In this document: piece after piece, positions 26,534-38,302 of the stretch
Layout of the letters: every line of letters starts with the position of its first letter
Numbering within the stretch: position 1 is the stretch's first letter
Assembly: GCF_030693625.1 (NCBI RefSeq)
Contig: NZ_JAUYAF010000051.1
Location: 35,822-99,821, forward strand
Source: Phenylobacterium sp.
GTDB taxonomy: Bacteria; Pseudomonadota; Alphaproteobacteria; Caulobacterales; Caulobacteraceae
Length of the DNA stretch: 64,000 nucleotides
Reading direction: 5' to 3'
Made by a program: the position numbers and the translations under genes
The notes under the pieces: generated by a model
Databases searched by the model: none
Told to the model about the DNA's origin: nothing
Seen by the model: the letters and a program-made list of their open reading frames with translations, nothing else

Positions 26534-27930
26534 CAGGCTTGCATGATCCAGCCCTCGACCCCCATGGCGGCCTGGCGGCCGGCCTCGGAGCGAGTGGGAT
26601 GGGGGTGGCAGGTGCGGGCGATGTCCTCACTGGCGGCGCGGAAGGCCATGGCCACGCAGTATTCGCCGATCAATTCGCCCGCCTGGGGGCCGATGATGTG
26701 GACGCCGAGGATCTCGTCGGTCTTGGCGTCGGCCAGGACCTTGGCGAAGCCGTCGGTCTCGTGGTTGATCTTGGCGCGGCTGTTGGCGGTGAAGGGGAAC
26801 TTGCCGGCCTTGTAGGCCACGCCCGCCTCCTTCAGCTGCTCCTCGGTCTTCCCGACCCAGGCGACCTCCGGGTAGGTGTAGACCACGCTGGGGACCAGAT
26901 TGTAGTCCACGTGAGCGTACTTGCCGGCGATGAGCTCGATCACCGCGACGGAGTCCTCCTCGGCCTTGTGGGCCAGCATGGGTCCGTAGATGGCGTCGCC
27001 GATGGCCCAGACGCCGGGCGCCGAGGTCTTGAAGTGGTCGGTCTCGATGAAGCCGCGCTTGTCGGGGACCACGCCCACGCTCTCCAGGCCCAGGCCCGCG
27101 GTATAGGGCCTGCGGCCGATGGCCAGCAGCACATAGTCTGCGGTCAGCGTCTCGATCTCGCCACCGGCCACCGGCTCGACGGTGAGGGTCACTCCGGTCT
27201 TCGACGACTTGGCGCCGGTGACCTTGGAGCCCAGCTTGAAGGCCATGCCCTGCTTGGTGAGGGACCGCTGGAAGGTCTTGGCGGTCTCGGCGTCCATGCC
27301 CGGCGTGATCCGGTCGAGGAACTCCACGACGGTGACCTCTGCGCCCAGGCGGCGCCAGACCGAGCCCAGCTCCAGGCCGATGATGCCGGCGCCGATCACG
27401 ATCAGGCTCTTGGGCACCTCCGGCAGGGTGAGCGCGCCGGTGGAATCGACGATGCGCTTGTTGTCCACCACGACGCCCGGCAGGCCCGAGGGCTCCGAGC
27501 CCGTGGCGATGACGATGTTCTTGGTCTCCAGCACGGTGACCGAACCGTCGGGGCCGGTGACCTCGACCTTGCCGGGCCCGGCGATCTTGCCCATGCCCTT
27601 GATCCAGTCGACCTTGTTCTTCTTGAACAGGAACTCGATGCCCTTGGTCAGGGCCAAGACGCTGTCGGCCTTCTGTTTCATCATCTGGGGCAGGTTGAGG
27701 GTCGGCGTCACCTCGATGCCGAGGGTGGCGAAGTCCTTGTTCGCCAGCTCAAACATCTCCGAGGCGTGCAGCAGGGCCTTGGACGGCATGCAGCCGACGT
27801 TCAGGCAGGTGCCCCCCAGGGTCTCGCGCTTCTCGACCACGGCCACCGAGAGGCCAAGCTGGCCGGCCCGGATGGCGCCATTGTAGCCGGCGGGACCGCC
27901 CCCGATGATGACGACGTCGTATTGGGCCAT
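26533..27930 (-). CDS. lpd: Dihydrolipoyl dehydrogenase (E3)
   Basis: A 465-residue FAD flavoenzyme reoxidising lipoamide in 2-oxo-acid dehydrogenase complexes. FAD motif IIGGGPAGYNGA, redox pair C42/C47 in GGTCLNVGCMPS, NAD motif VIGAGIIGLELGSVWRRLG, and the C-terminal catalytic CHPHPTRSEA. It follows sucA and sucB on the same strand (57-nt gap after sucB), so it is probably the E3 of the 2-oxoglutarate dehydrogenase complex, possibly shared with others. Confidence 0.97.
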   Translation of the reverse strand: MAQYDVVIIGGGPAGYNGAIRAGQLGLSVAVVEKRETLGGTCLNVGCMPSKALLHASEMFELANKDFATLGIEVTPTLNLPQMMKQKADSVLALTKGIEFLFKKNKVDWIKGMGKIAGPGKVEVTGPDGSVTVLETKNIVIATGSEPSGLPGVVVDNKRIVDSTGALTLPEVPKSLIVIGAGIIGLELGSVWRRLGAEVTVVEFLDRITPGMDAETAKTFQRSLTKQGMAFKLGSKVTGAKSSKTGVTLTVEPVAGGEIETLTADYVLLAIGRRPYTAGLGLESVGVVPDKRGFIETDHFKTSAPGVWAIGDAIYGPMLAHKAEEDSVAVIELIAGKYAHVDYNLVPSVVYTYPEVAWVGKTEEQLKEAGVAYKAGKFPFTANSRAKINHETDGFAKVLADAKTDEILGVHIIGPQAGELIGEYCVAMAFRAASEDIARTCHPHPTRSEAGRQAAMGVEGWIMQA

Positions 27931-27987
27931 GAGCCTGGTCTTCCGAATTGAGGTGCGCTGGGGAGGATATGGGGAGGCGGACGCCTT

Positions 27988-29244
<1,257 letters not shown>

Positions 29245-29279
29245 TGGAGAGGTTCTTCCTGTTCTTTCGGGCGGTCGGT

Positions 29280-32234
29280 TTAGGCGAAGGCTTCAGCAAG
29301 GAACGTCTGAAGCTCCTTCATGTGCCGGCTCATCTGGCCGGCGGCGGTGGAGGCCGAGGCGGGGCGGCCGACATAGCGGGCGCGCTTGGCCTTGATCTTC
29401 AGGCGTTCGAGGGTGAGCTCCAGCCACGGGTCCACGAAGGTCCAGCCGCCCATGTTCTTCGGCTCTTCTTGACACCAAACGAGCTCAGCATTGGGGAAGC
29501 GCGACAGCTCGGTGGACAGCGACTTCACCGGCCACGGATAGAACTGCTCCAGGCGCATGAGATAGACGTCGTCGACGCCCTTCTCCTCGCGGGCGTCCAG
29601 CAGGTCGTAATAGACCTTGCCCGAACACAGCACGACGCGGCGGATCTTGTCGGGCTCCACCAGCTTGGTGGCGGTGTTGACGCCGCGCTCGGCGTCGTCG
29701 TGCAGCACGCGGTGGAAGGACGAGCCCTCCGCCAGGTCCACGAGCCGTGACGTCGCCTTCTTGTGCCGCAGCAGCGACTTGGGCGTCATCACCACCAGGG
29801 GCTTGCGGAACTCGCGGCGCATCTGGCGGCGCAGGACGTGGAAGTAGTTGGCCGGCGTCGAGCAGTTGACGACCTGGAGGTTGTCCTCCGCGCAGAGCTG
29901 CAGGAAGCGCTCCAGGCGGGCCGAGGAGTGTTCCGGGCCCTGGCCCTCGTAGCCATGGGGCAGGAGCAGGACCAGGCCGCTCATCCGCAGCCATTTCCGT
30001 TCACCCGAGGAGATGAACTGGTCGATCACCACCTGTGCGCCGTTGGCGAAGTCGCCGAACTGGCCTTCCCACAGCACCAGGGTCTTGGGGTCGGCGAGCG
30101 AGAAGCCGTACTCGAAGCCCAGCACCGCCTCTTCCGACAGGGGTGAGTCCAGCACCTCGAAGTGGGCCTGGCCGGGGCGCAGATTGGACAGCGGCTGGTA
30201 GTGGGCCTCGGTGGTCTGGTCGATCAGGTCGCAGTGGCGCTGCACGAAGGTGCCGCGCACGCTGTCCTGGCCGGCCAGGCGGACGGGGAAGCCCTCGTCA
30301 AGCAGGGTGGCGAAGGCCAGGTGTTCGCCGGTGGCCCAGTCGAGGCCCTCCCCGGTTTCGATGGCCGCGCGGCGGTTCTCGATGGCGCGCTTGACCGTCT
30401 TGTGGACGTCGAGGCTCTCCGGGATCGCGGTGACCCGGGCGCCCAGGTCCAGCAGCTTCTGCAGGGCGACGCTGGTGTCGCCGCGGCGGTCGTCTCCGTC
30501 GGGCAGGGCCAGGCCCGCCCACTTGCCATCGAGCCAGTCGGCCTTGTTGGCCTTGTAGGTCTTGCCGGACTCCATCTCCTGGTCGAGGAAGTCGTCGAAC
30601 TCCTTCATCCAGGCGGCGACGTCGTCCTCGGTGATCACGCCCTCGCCGATCAGCTGGCGGGAATAGAGTTCGCGGGTCGAGGGGTGGTCCTTGATCTTGG
30701 CGTACATCAAGGGCGAGGTCATCGTCGGGTCGTCACCCTCGTTGTGACCGAACCGGCGATAGCAGAACATGTCGATGACCACGTCCTTGCCAAACTGCTG
30801 GCGGAACTCGGTGGCCACCTTGGCGACATAGGTCACGGCCTCGGGGTCGTCGCCGTTCACGTGGAAGATCGGCGCCTCCACCATCAGGGCCACGTCCGAC
30901 GGATAGGGCGAGGAACGGCTGAAGGCCGGAGCCGTGGTGAAGCCGATCTGGTTGTTGACGATGAAGTGGATGGTGCCGCCGGTGCGGTAGCCCTTCACGC
31001 CCGAGATGGTGAAGCATTCGGCGATCACGCCCTGGCCGGCGAAGGCCGCGTCCCCGTGCAGCAGCAGGGGCAGGACGTGGTTGCGGCCGGAGTCCGGCGC
31101 GTCGCGCAGGGTGTAGGCCTGCTTGGCGCGCACTTTTCCCAGCACCACCGGGTTGACGATCTCCAGGTGGGAGGGGTTGGCGGTCAGCGAGAGGTGGACA
31201 TTGTTGCCGTCGAAGGCGCGGTCCGAGGAGGCGCCCATGTGGTACTTCACGTCGCCGGACCCTTCCACATCCGAGGGCAGGCTGGAGCCGCCCTGGAACT
31301 CGTGGAAAATGACCTGGTAAGGCTTGGCCATCACGGCGGCCAGGACGTTCAGGCGGCCCCGGTGGGGCATGCCGATGACGATGTCCTTCACGCCCAGCGC
31401 GCCGCCGCGCTTGATGATCTGCTCCAGGGCCGGAACCATGGCCTCGCCGCCGTCAAGGCCGAAGCGCTTGGTGCCGGGGAAGCGCTTGTGCAGGAACTTC
31501 TCGAAGCCCTCGGCCTCGATGAGCTTCTTCAGGATGGCGACCTTGCCCTCCTTGGTGAAGCTTATTTCTTTATCCCGGCCCTCGATGCGCTCCTGCAGCC
31601 AGGCCTTCTGCTGCGGATCTGAGATGTGCATGTACTGCACGCCGATGTCGTTGCAGTAGGTGCGGCGCAGGATCTCCAGGATCTCGCGGATGGTGCCGGT
31701 TTCCAGGCCCAGCACGAAGTCCAGGAAGATGGGGCGGTCGTAGTCGGCCTCGGTGAAGCCGTAGGAGGCGGGGTCGAGCTCGGTGGCGTCACCCTCCGGG
31801 ATGGCGATGCCCAGGGGGTCCAGGTTGGCCCGTAGGTGGCCGCGCATGCGGTAGGCGCGGATCATCATGATGGCGCGCAGGGAATCGAGGGTGGCGGCGC
31901 GGACGGATTCGGGATTGGCGGCGGGCGCGGCGCGCTCGGCGACCTTGGCGCCGACCTTGGCCTCCACGGCCGGCCACAGGCCGTCGATGGCCGAGAGCCA
32001 GTCGGGGCGGGCGGCGGGGGCGGTCTTCTGGGTCCAGCCAGGCCTGACGGCGGCGGCCTTAACCTCGTCGGCGCGATCCTGTAGCGAGGCGAAGAAGGCG
32101 CGCCACGAAGCCTCGACCGCGTTCGGGTCGGCGGCCCATTTCGCGTAGAGGTCCTCCACGAAGGCGGTGTTGCCGCCATAGAGGAAGGAGGTCTCGGCGA
32201 GCACCTCGTTGATCAGACCTGCATCGTCGGCCAT
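29280..32234 (-). CDS. sucA: 2-oxoglutarate dehydrogenase E1
   Basis: A 984-residue thiamine-diphosphate enzyme, the E1 of the oxoglutarate complex. N-terminal E2-binding segment ([20 protein letters not shown]), [23 protein letters not shown] with the ThDP Asp, [11 protein letters not shown]-like region, NNQIGFTT, and the transketolase-like C-terminal part ([19 protein letters not shown]). ATG 32234 is the usual start; a TTG 36 nt upstream is less likely. A pair of strong hairpins lies between sucD and this gene and may set relative expression. Confidence 0.97.
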   Translation of the reverse strand: MADDAGLINEVLAETSFLYGGNTAFVEDLYAKWAADPNAVEASWRAFFASLQDRADEVKAAAVRPGWTQKTAPAARPDWLSAIDGLWPAVEAKVGAKVAERAAPAANPESVRAATLDSLRAIMMIRAYRMRGHLRANLDPLGIAIPEGDATELDPASYGFTEADYDRPIFLDFVLGLETGTIREILEILRRTYCNDIGVQYMHISDPQQKAWLQERIEGRDKEISFTKEGKVAILKKLIEAEGFEKFLHKRFPGTKRFGLDGGEAMVPALEQIIKRGGALGVKDIVIGMPHRGRLNVLAAVMAKPYQVIFHEFQGGSSLPSDVEGSGDVKYHMGASSDRAFDGNNVHLSLTANPSHLEIVNPVVLGKVRAKQAYTLRDAPDSGRNHVLPLLLHGDAAFAGQGVIAECFTISGVKGYRTGGTIHFIVNNQIGFTTAPAFSRSSPYPSDVALMVEAPIFHVNGDDPEAVTYVAKVATEFRQQFGKDVVIDMFCYRRFGHNEGDDPTMTSPLMYAKIKDHPSTRELYSRQLIGEGVITEDDVAAWMKEFDDFLDQEMESGKTYKANKADWLDGKWAGLALPDGDDRRGDTSVALQKLLDLGARVTAIPESLDVHKTVKRAIENRRAAIETGEGLDWATGEHLAFATLLDEGFPVRLAGQDSVRGTFVQRHCDLIDQTTEAHYQPLSNLRPGQAHFEVLDSPLSEEAVLGFEYGFSLADPKTLVLWEGQFGDFANGAQVVIDQFISSGERKWLRMSGLVLLLPHGYEGQGPEHSSARLERFLQLCAEDNLQVVNCSTPANYFHVLRRQMRREFRKPLVVMTPKSLLRHKKATSRLVDLAEGSSFHRVLHDDAERGVNTATKLVEPDKIRRVVLCSGKVYYDLLDAREEKGVDDVYLMRLEQFYPWPVKSLSTELSRFPNAELVWCQEEPKNMGGWTFVDPWLELTLERLKIKAKRARYVGRPASASTAAGQMSRHMKELQTFLAEAFA

Positions 32235-32314
32235 GTCGTTCGCTTTCCCGGAGGGACCGCGAAGCTTCAAAAGAGGAGCCGAGCGCGGACCGCCCTACGC
32301 TTGATTGTGCACCC

Positions 32315-32398
32315 GACCGAACTCCTAGGAGTTCGGTCAAACACTTAGTGAGACCTTTCCTAACGCCGAACCGGCCCCCACTTCGGCTGGAAAGGTCT
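32315..32398 (-). promoter_or_regulatory. Two strong hairpins between sucD and sucA
   Basis: The first arms AGACCTTTCC / GGAAAGGTCT (32351-32360, 32389-32398) form 10 perfect bp overlapping the last base of the sucD stop, with an inner GCCGAA / TTCGGC stem. The second (32315-32338) is a perfect 24-nt palindrome centred on CTAG. Neither has a T tract on the minus strand. Possible roles are mRNA processing or stabilisation, or partial termination, between sucCD and sucAB. Confidence 0.6.
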
Positions 32399-33275
32399 TA
32401 GGCGCCCTTGAGCACCTCAAGAAGGGTTTCGCCCAGTTTCGCCGGCGAAGGTGACACGCGGATGCCCGCAGCCTCCATCGCGGCGATCTTGTCCTCGGCG
32501 CCGCCCTTGCCGCCGGAGATGATCGCGCCCGCGTGACCCATGCGCCGGCCAGGCGGCGCGGTGCGTCCCGCGATGAAGCCGACCATAGGCTTCTTGATTG
32601 CTGAATTCTTAATGAACTCAGCCGCGTCTTCTTCCGCCGACCCGCCGATCTCGCCGATCATGATGATCGACTCGGTCTCCGGGTCCTTCAGGAACATGTC
32701 GAGCATGTCGATGAACTCGGTGCCTTTCACCGGGTCGCCGCCAATGCCCACCGCCGTGGATTGCCCCAGGCCCACCTGGGTGGTCTGGAACACGGCTTCG
32801 TAGGTAAGCGTGCCCGAGCGCGAGACAACACCCACCGAGCCCTTCTTGAAGATATTCGCCGGCATGATGCCGATCTTGCAGGCTTCCGGGGTCAGGACGC
32901 CGGGGCAGTTGGGGCCGATCAGCCTGGTTTTTGAGCCGATCAGGGCGCGCTTCACCTGGATCATGTCGGCCACCGGGATGCCCTCGGTGATGCAGATCAC
33001 CAGGGGGACTTCGGCGTCGATGGCTTCCAGGATGGAGTCCGCGGCGAAGGCGGGCGGGACATAGATGACGCTGGCGTCGGCGCCGGTGGCGCGGACGGCC
33101 TCGTCGACAGTGTCGAAGACCGGGAGGCCGATATGGGTGGAGCCGCCCTTACCGGGAGTGACGCCGCCGACCATCTTGGTGCCGAAGGCGATGGCCTGTT
33201 CGGAGTGGAAGGTGCCCTGGGCGCCGGTGATGCCCTGGCAGATGACGCGCGTTTCTTTGCCGATGAGGATGGACA

Positions 33276-33276
<1 letters not shown>
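32398..33276 (-). CDS. sucD: Succinyl-CoA synthetase alpha subunit
   Basis: A 292-residue alpha subunit, CoA-binding Rossmann domain first ([20 protein letters not shown]), then the ligase domain. Phospho-histidine H248 lies in [24 protein letters not shown] is also typical. It makes the thioester with succinate and passes phosphate to the nucleotide on the beta subunit. Its ATG overlaps the final base of the sucC stop, indicating translational coupling. Confidence 0.97.
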
Positions 33277-34475
<1,199 letters not shown>

Positions 34476-34525
34476 GAGGTCGCGAGACGCGCTGTTTGGG
34501 CTCGCCCAGTGCGGCGAGAAGCCGG

Positions 34526-34554
34526 GGTATAAGCGCCGTTCCGGACCGTTGCAA
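34526..34554 (-). promoter_or_regulatory. Probable promoter of the suc run
   Basis: On the minus strand TTGCAA (34554-34549) and TATACC (34531-34526) are separated by exactly 17 nt, about 50 nt upstream of the sucC ATG. This is the best -35/-10 pair I see in the 170-nt gap. Confidence 0.5.
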
Positions 34555-34595
34555 CCGCGCCACGGTCAGAAAAATAACGTTCGCGTCCAATTGTC

Positions 34596-34616
34596 CGGCA
34601 GGTGCGTTCCCTGCCG
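34596..34616 (-). terminator. Hairpin after the DUF2306 gene
   Basis: CGGCAGG / CCTGCCG with a 7-nt loop, 30 nt past the stop on the minus strand and followed by GACAATTGG. There is no clear T tract, so terminator function is tentative. Confidence 0.4.
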
Positions 34617-34645
34617 CGGAACACCCCGCGCCGGGCGCCGGAGCG

Positions 34646-35200
34646 TCAGGCGAAGAAGACGTTCCACATGGTTCGGCCGGGGATGAAGGTCAGGCCGCCG
34701 GCGATGATCAGGCCGCCGTAGAACATGCCCATCATGAAGCGGCGGTGCTGTTTCACGTCATGGCGGCGGGCCGCGATGACCGCCAGGGGCAGGGCGATCA
34801 GGGTCCAGCCGGTGATCATGTGGATGAACGACCAGCGGTCGCCGTTCACCCCGGTGATGAAGATCGAGGATCCGGCCACGATGGACATGGCCGTCACCCA
34901 CAGCCAGCCGGCCCGGCGGTGGAAGGTCACGCCCTTGCGCATCAGCATCAGCATGGTGCCGATCACCAGGGCGACCACCGCGGCCGCCAGATGGAGCTGG
35001 ATGACCAGGGGCTGGGCGGCGAGCAGGCCCCAGTCCGGGGCGCGGAGCCGGCCGCCGCTGGCGGCGCGGACAATGCCGCCGGCGACAGGGACCAGGGCGA
35101 CCGCCAGCCCGACCGCCGCCAGGGGCAGGACGACCCTGCGGATCTCTTCAATCCGGCTGGGGGCCGCCTGCGCCGACGTTTGAGAAACCCGCGACATCAT
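34646..35200 (-). CDS. DUF2306-type membrane protein
   Basis: A 184-residue protein with about four membrane helices. Conserved-looking polar motifs include a His in helix 2 (IQLHLAAAVVALVIG), FHRRAGWLW, WSFIHMITGW, HRRFMMGMFYGGLIIAG and the end TFIPGRTMWNVFF. These agree with the DUF2306 family as I know it. Function unknown; the histidines suggest haem or metal contacts, unproven. GGAG precedes the first of two adjacent ATGs. It is divergent from a membrane-bound LytTR regulator. Confidence 0.8.
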   Translation of the reverse strand: MMSRVSQTSAQAAPSRIEEIRRVVLPLAAVGLAVALVPVAGGIVRAASGGRLRAPDWGLLAAQPLVIQLHLAAAVVALVIGTMLMLMRKGVTFHRRAGWLWVTAMSIVAGSSIFITGVNGDRWSFIHMITGWTLIALPLAVIAARRHDVKQHRRFMMGMFYGGLIIAGGLTFIPGRTMWNVFFA

Positions 35201-35282
35201 CTATCTCCGCTGGATGGCCCTCGTGGCCCGTCGCCGCCTTGTGGAGATCTCGTCGCCCCATGCGCAAAGGACGTTGCGTCGA

Positions 35283-36077
35283 ATGACAGATCGACTGCGC
35301 GAGTCGCAGCCCGGCGCCGTTCACGCTTCGCGACTGGAACCCCTGAGCCAGGCTGGGATCCGGCGGACGCTCGTGGTGTCGGCCAGCGTCGGGGTGTTCC
35401 TCAGCTTCGTGGAGGCCTTCGACAGCGGACACGTGGGCTTCCTGCCGCGCACGGCCTTCATGGTGACGCTCGGCCTGGCCGGGGCGCTGCTGGGCATGGT
35501 GAGTTTCCAGCTGACCGGCCTCATTCCCCTCACCCGCCGCGGCCTGGTGGTCCACACGGCGATCAGCGGCACCCTGATGACGCCGCTCATGGGCCTGCTG
35601 GTCTGGGGCGCGGTGGGATTTGTGTCGAGCGGCCGGGCCCACAGCCGTGAGCTGCCGCAGTACATGCTGATCACCTGGGTCATGTGCCTGGCGATGAGCG
35701 GCCTGGCGATCTTCCTGTCCCATCGGCGCATGGCGGCCCAGGCGCCCACCGCCGCGCCGGCGCCCGTGAAGTTCCTGGAACGCCTGCCCCTGAAGCTGCG
35801 GGGCGCGGAGATCTGGGCGGTGGAGGCCCAGGACCATTACCTGCGCCTGCACACCTCCAAGGGCCAGGACCTGATCCTGATGCGGCTGGCCGACGCCGTC
35901 GCCGAACTGGCGGGGATCGAGGGCGCCCAGGTGCACCGCTCGTGGTGGGTGGCGCGGGACGCCGTGGCCGACGCTCGTCGGGGAGACGGGCGGGCGACCC
36001 TGACGCTGAAGGACGGCTCGGAGGTCCCGGTCAGCCGCACCTACGCCAAGCTGATCCGCGAGGCCGGCTGGATCTAG
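35283..36077 (+). CDS. Membrane-anchored LytTR DNA-binding regulator
   Basis: A 264-residue protein with four predicted membrane helices (about residues 25-150), then a cytoplasmic LytTR domain in the last 100 residues: AEIWAVEAQDHYLRLHTSKG, MRLADAVAELAGIEGAQVHR, SWWVARDAV and VSRTYAKLIREAGW. LytTR domains bind paired direct repeats. There is no receiver domain; input is presumably through the membrane part. It is divergent from the DUF2306 gene with a short shared intergenic space. The start is uncertain: ATG 35214 is also possible (287 residues) but would put the promoter inside the neighbour. Confidence 0.85.
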   Translation: MTDRLRESQPGAVHASRLEPLSQAGIRRTLVVSASVGVFLSFVEAFDSGHVGFLPRTAFMVTLGLAGALLGMVSFQLTGLIPLTRRGLVVHTAISGTLMTPLMGLLVWGAVGFVSSGRAHSRELPQYMLITWVMCLAMSGLAIFLSHRRMAAQAPTAAPAPVKFLERLPLKLRGAEIWAVEAQDHYLRLHTSKGQDLILMRLADAVAELAGIEGAQVHRSWWVARDAVADARRGDGRATLTLKDGSEVPVSRTYAKLIREAGWI

Positions 36078-36622
36078 CGCGACGCTCTACGGGCGGCCCA
36101 GTCTTCCCGGCTCTGACCCCAGACGTCGACCGTGAGCGCCTCGTAGGGCGCGGGCATCTGCGCCTGGCGCAGGATGGTCGACCCCAGGCGCCTGGCCACC
36201 GCGGCCGAGGCGGTGTTGGCCGGGTCGATGGTGTGCACCACCTCATGCCAGTCGAAGCTGTCGAAGGCCCAGTCCGTGGCGGCGATGGCCCCCTCCGTCG
36301 CATAGCCCTTGCCCCAGCGGTCGCGGATGATCCCCCAGCCCACCTCGGTCCCCGGCCAGCCCTCGGGCTGCCAGGGACCCAGCCGGCCGACCCAGTCGCC
36401 GGTGGCCTTCTCGATGACGCTGAACATCGAAAACCCGCTGATGGTCCAGGCGCCGGTGACCGAGCACAGGGCCCGCCACACTACGGAGGGTGCCTGAAGC
36501 CCGCCGATGTGCCGGGCGGCCTCCTCATCGGCCATGAAGGCGCACCAGGGCTCGAAGTCGGCCGCGCAGGGCGGGCGCAGGATGAGGCGGTCGGTCTCGA
36601 GGGTCGGGCCGATGGCGGTCAT
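36074..36622 (-). CDS. GNAT acetyltransferase, RimJ/RimL-like
   Basis: A 182-residue enzyme. N-terminus LETDRLILRPPCAADFEPW is typical of the RimJ/RimL-type GNAT group; VGRLGPWQPEGWPGTEVGWG and GKGYATEGAIAATDWAF form the acetyl-CoA site; NTASAAVARRLGS follows. Target unknown. AGGAG lies 7 nt before ATG 36622; the longer frame to 36709 is not used. Its 3' end overlaps the 3' end of the LytTR gene by 4 bp (convergent). Confidence 0.9.
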   Translation of the reverse strand: MTAIGPTLETDRLILRPPCAADFEPWCAFMADEEAARHIGGLQAPSVVWRALCSVTGAWTISGFSMFSVIEKATGDWVGRLGPWQPEGWPGTEVGWGIIRDRWGKGYATEGAIAATDWAFDSFDWHEVVHTIDPANTASAAVARRLGSTILRQAQMPAPYEALTVDVWGQSREDWAARRASR

Positions 36623-36759
36623 GGGCGGCTCCTGCGTTCCGCCCGACATAGCGTCGCGCGGGCGAGCTTCGCAATGGCGGTTCAGGCGCGGTTCAGATGC
36701 GCGCCGCAACGATAGGGTCGCCTCGGGGGTTCAGGAGGCTTGGACCAAGGACGCGCGTC

Positions 36760-37410
36760 ATGACCACTGAAACCCGCGGCGGCTCGCCGCCTGACGCCCC
36801 TATTGTCGTTGGCCCCCCCGCCAAGTCGCCTTTCAGCAGGCCGATGATTCTGGCGGGGGTCGCAGGCGCCTGCGTCCTGGGCCTTGGCCTGGGTCTCTTG
36901 GCTCGGCCGCAGTTGGCCGAGGACACCCGCACGCCCGGGTCGATGAAACCGGTGGAGCAGGTGCAGATCGAGATCGATCGCGACGAACCCCTGCCCGCCG
37001 TATCTGGCGGCAAGCTGGAGCTGCTGCCCTCCGGCCTTCAGGCGCCTCGTCCCGCGCCCGCCACACCGCCCGCCGCTCTGCCCGCCGCTCTGCCCGTAAG
37101 CGAGATTCAGCCCCCCGTCCGCCAGACCCGGCCCGTGGCCCGGGGCCCCAGCTTCGACTGCGGCCAGAGCGCCAGCGCCGCTGAGGAACTGGTTTGCAAC
37201 GACGAGACCCTGGCCGCCCAGGATCGGCGGCTGGCCAGCGCCTGGCGCCGCGCGATGGACTCCGGAGTTCCGATGCACCGCCTGCGCCGTCAGCAGCAGC
37301 GCTGGCTGGACGCCCGCGAGGACGCCGCGCGCCACGCGCCCGAGGAGGTGGCCGACCTCTACGATCAGCGGATCCAGGAGCTGGACGAGGTGGCGGCCTA
37401 CGAGCGCTGA
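36760..37410 (+). CDS. Membrane-anchored LprI-like (DUF1311) protein, copy 1
   Basis: A 216-residue protein: short cytoplasmic N-terminus, one TM at about residues 30-48 (MILAGVAGACVLGLGLGLLA), a Pro/Ala-rich periplasmic linker, and a C-terminal domain PSFDCGQSASAAEELVCNDE followed by AQDRRLASAWRRA and QQQRWLDAREDAA. The two cysteines and the RW-x3-R pattern match the lysozyme-inhibitor LprI N-terminal domain family. A role against lysozyme is plausible but not shown. A paralogue follows. Confidence 0.78.
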   Translation: MTTETRGGSPPDAPIVVGPPAKSPFSRPMILAGVAGACVLGLGLGLLARPQLAEDTRTPGSMKPVEQVQIEIDRDEPLPAVSGGKLELLPSGLQAPRPAPATPPAALPAALPVSEIQPPVRQTRPVARGPSFDCGQSASAAEELVCNDETLAAQDRRLASAWRRAMDSGVPMHRLRRQQQRWLDAREDAARHAPEEVADLYDQRIQELDEVAAYER

Positions 37411-37585
37411 GGCGTCGCGTCAGGGTTGATCAACAATTCTATCCAGACGCGAAATTAACGGCGCCGTTCAGCCACAATTCATCGCATCCCCAATATGGGT
37501 ATTGGCGTCGGTTCGAGAGGGCGGGCGCACATCGGGGCCACTCCGGGGCGTCTGCGGCGGACCAGAATACGCCAGGACGTTCACC

Positions 37586-38302
37586 ATGTTCACCCCCAGC
37601 AACCTCCTGCGCCTCCGCGCGCCGGAAGGCCACGAAACCCCGATGATCTTCCGGCCCCTCGAGGCCGAGAGCCCCCACCCCCACCTTTCGATCAATCCGG
37701 TCCACATCTCCGCCGCCGTCAGCATCGCCTGCGTAATGGGGATGGGACTGGGCCTCTGGATGCGGGCCGATATGGATCGCCGCACCGCCGGCTCCGCCCT
37801 GCGCCAGGCCACGCCCCGCGCGGCGGCCGACGCCCCGGCGGCGCAGCGGGTCCAGATCGTGCTGGCCAGGCCCGACGAGGAGATCGCCCCGGCGGCCAGC
37901 CTGGTGGACGTCGGGGTTTCCGCGCCGCCGCCCGTCGCCCAGACCGGCCAGATCGTCGACGCCGTCTTTGTGGAGGCCCCCAGCTTCGATTGCCGCAGCG
38001 CCCGGACCCTGGCCGACCAGATGGTCTGCGTGGACCCGGCCCTGGCCGAGGCCGACCGCCGGCTGTCTGGCGCCTACAAGGCCGCCTTGGGCTCGGGCGC
38101 CGATCATCCGGTGCTGGCCAGGGGCCAGGCCCGCTGGCTGGCCGCCCGCGAGGCGGCCGCCAAGACCTCCCCCGAGGCCCTCGCCAGCCTCTACGAGAAA
38201 CGCATCTCCGAGCTGGCGGCCAATGAAAACCCCGCCCGGCCAGCGCCGAGCGGGGTCCAAGAGGCGCGTGTGGCGGGCGTGGACGCCCAGCCGGTTTCCT
38301 AG
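37586..38302 (+). CDS. Membrane-anchored LprI-like (DUF1311) protein, copy 2
   Basis: A 238-residue tandem paralogue of the gene before it. TM at about residues 40-60 ([19 protein letters not shown]), Pro/Ala-rich linker, then [34 protein letters not shown] and [20 protein letters not shown]. The Cys pair and the R-W motif are preserved; linker and cytoplasmic tail have diverged. AGGA lies 10 nt before ATG 37586. The stop overlaps that of the convergent mdh by 4 bp. Function unknown beyond the family resemblance. Confidence 0.78.
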   Translation: MFTPSNLLRLRAPEGHETPMIFRPLEAESPHPHLSINPVHISAAVSIACVMGMGLGLWMRADMDRRTAGSALRQATPRAAADAPAAQRVQIVLARPDEEIAPAASLVDVGVSAPPPVAQTGQIVDAVFVEAPSFDCRSARTLADQMVCVDPALAEADRRLSGAYKAALGSGADHPVLARGQARWLAAREAAAKTSPEALASLYEKRISELAANENPARPAPSGVQEARVAGVDAQPVS

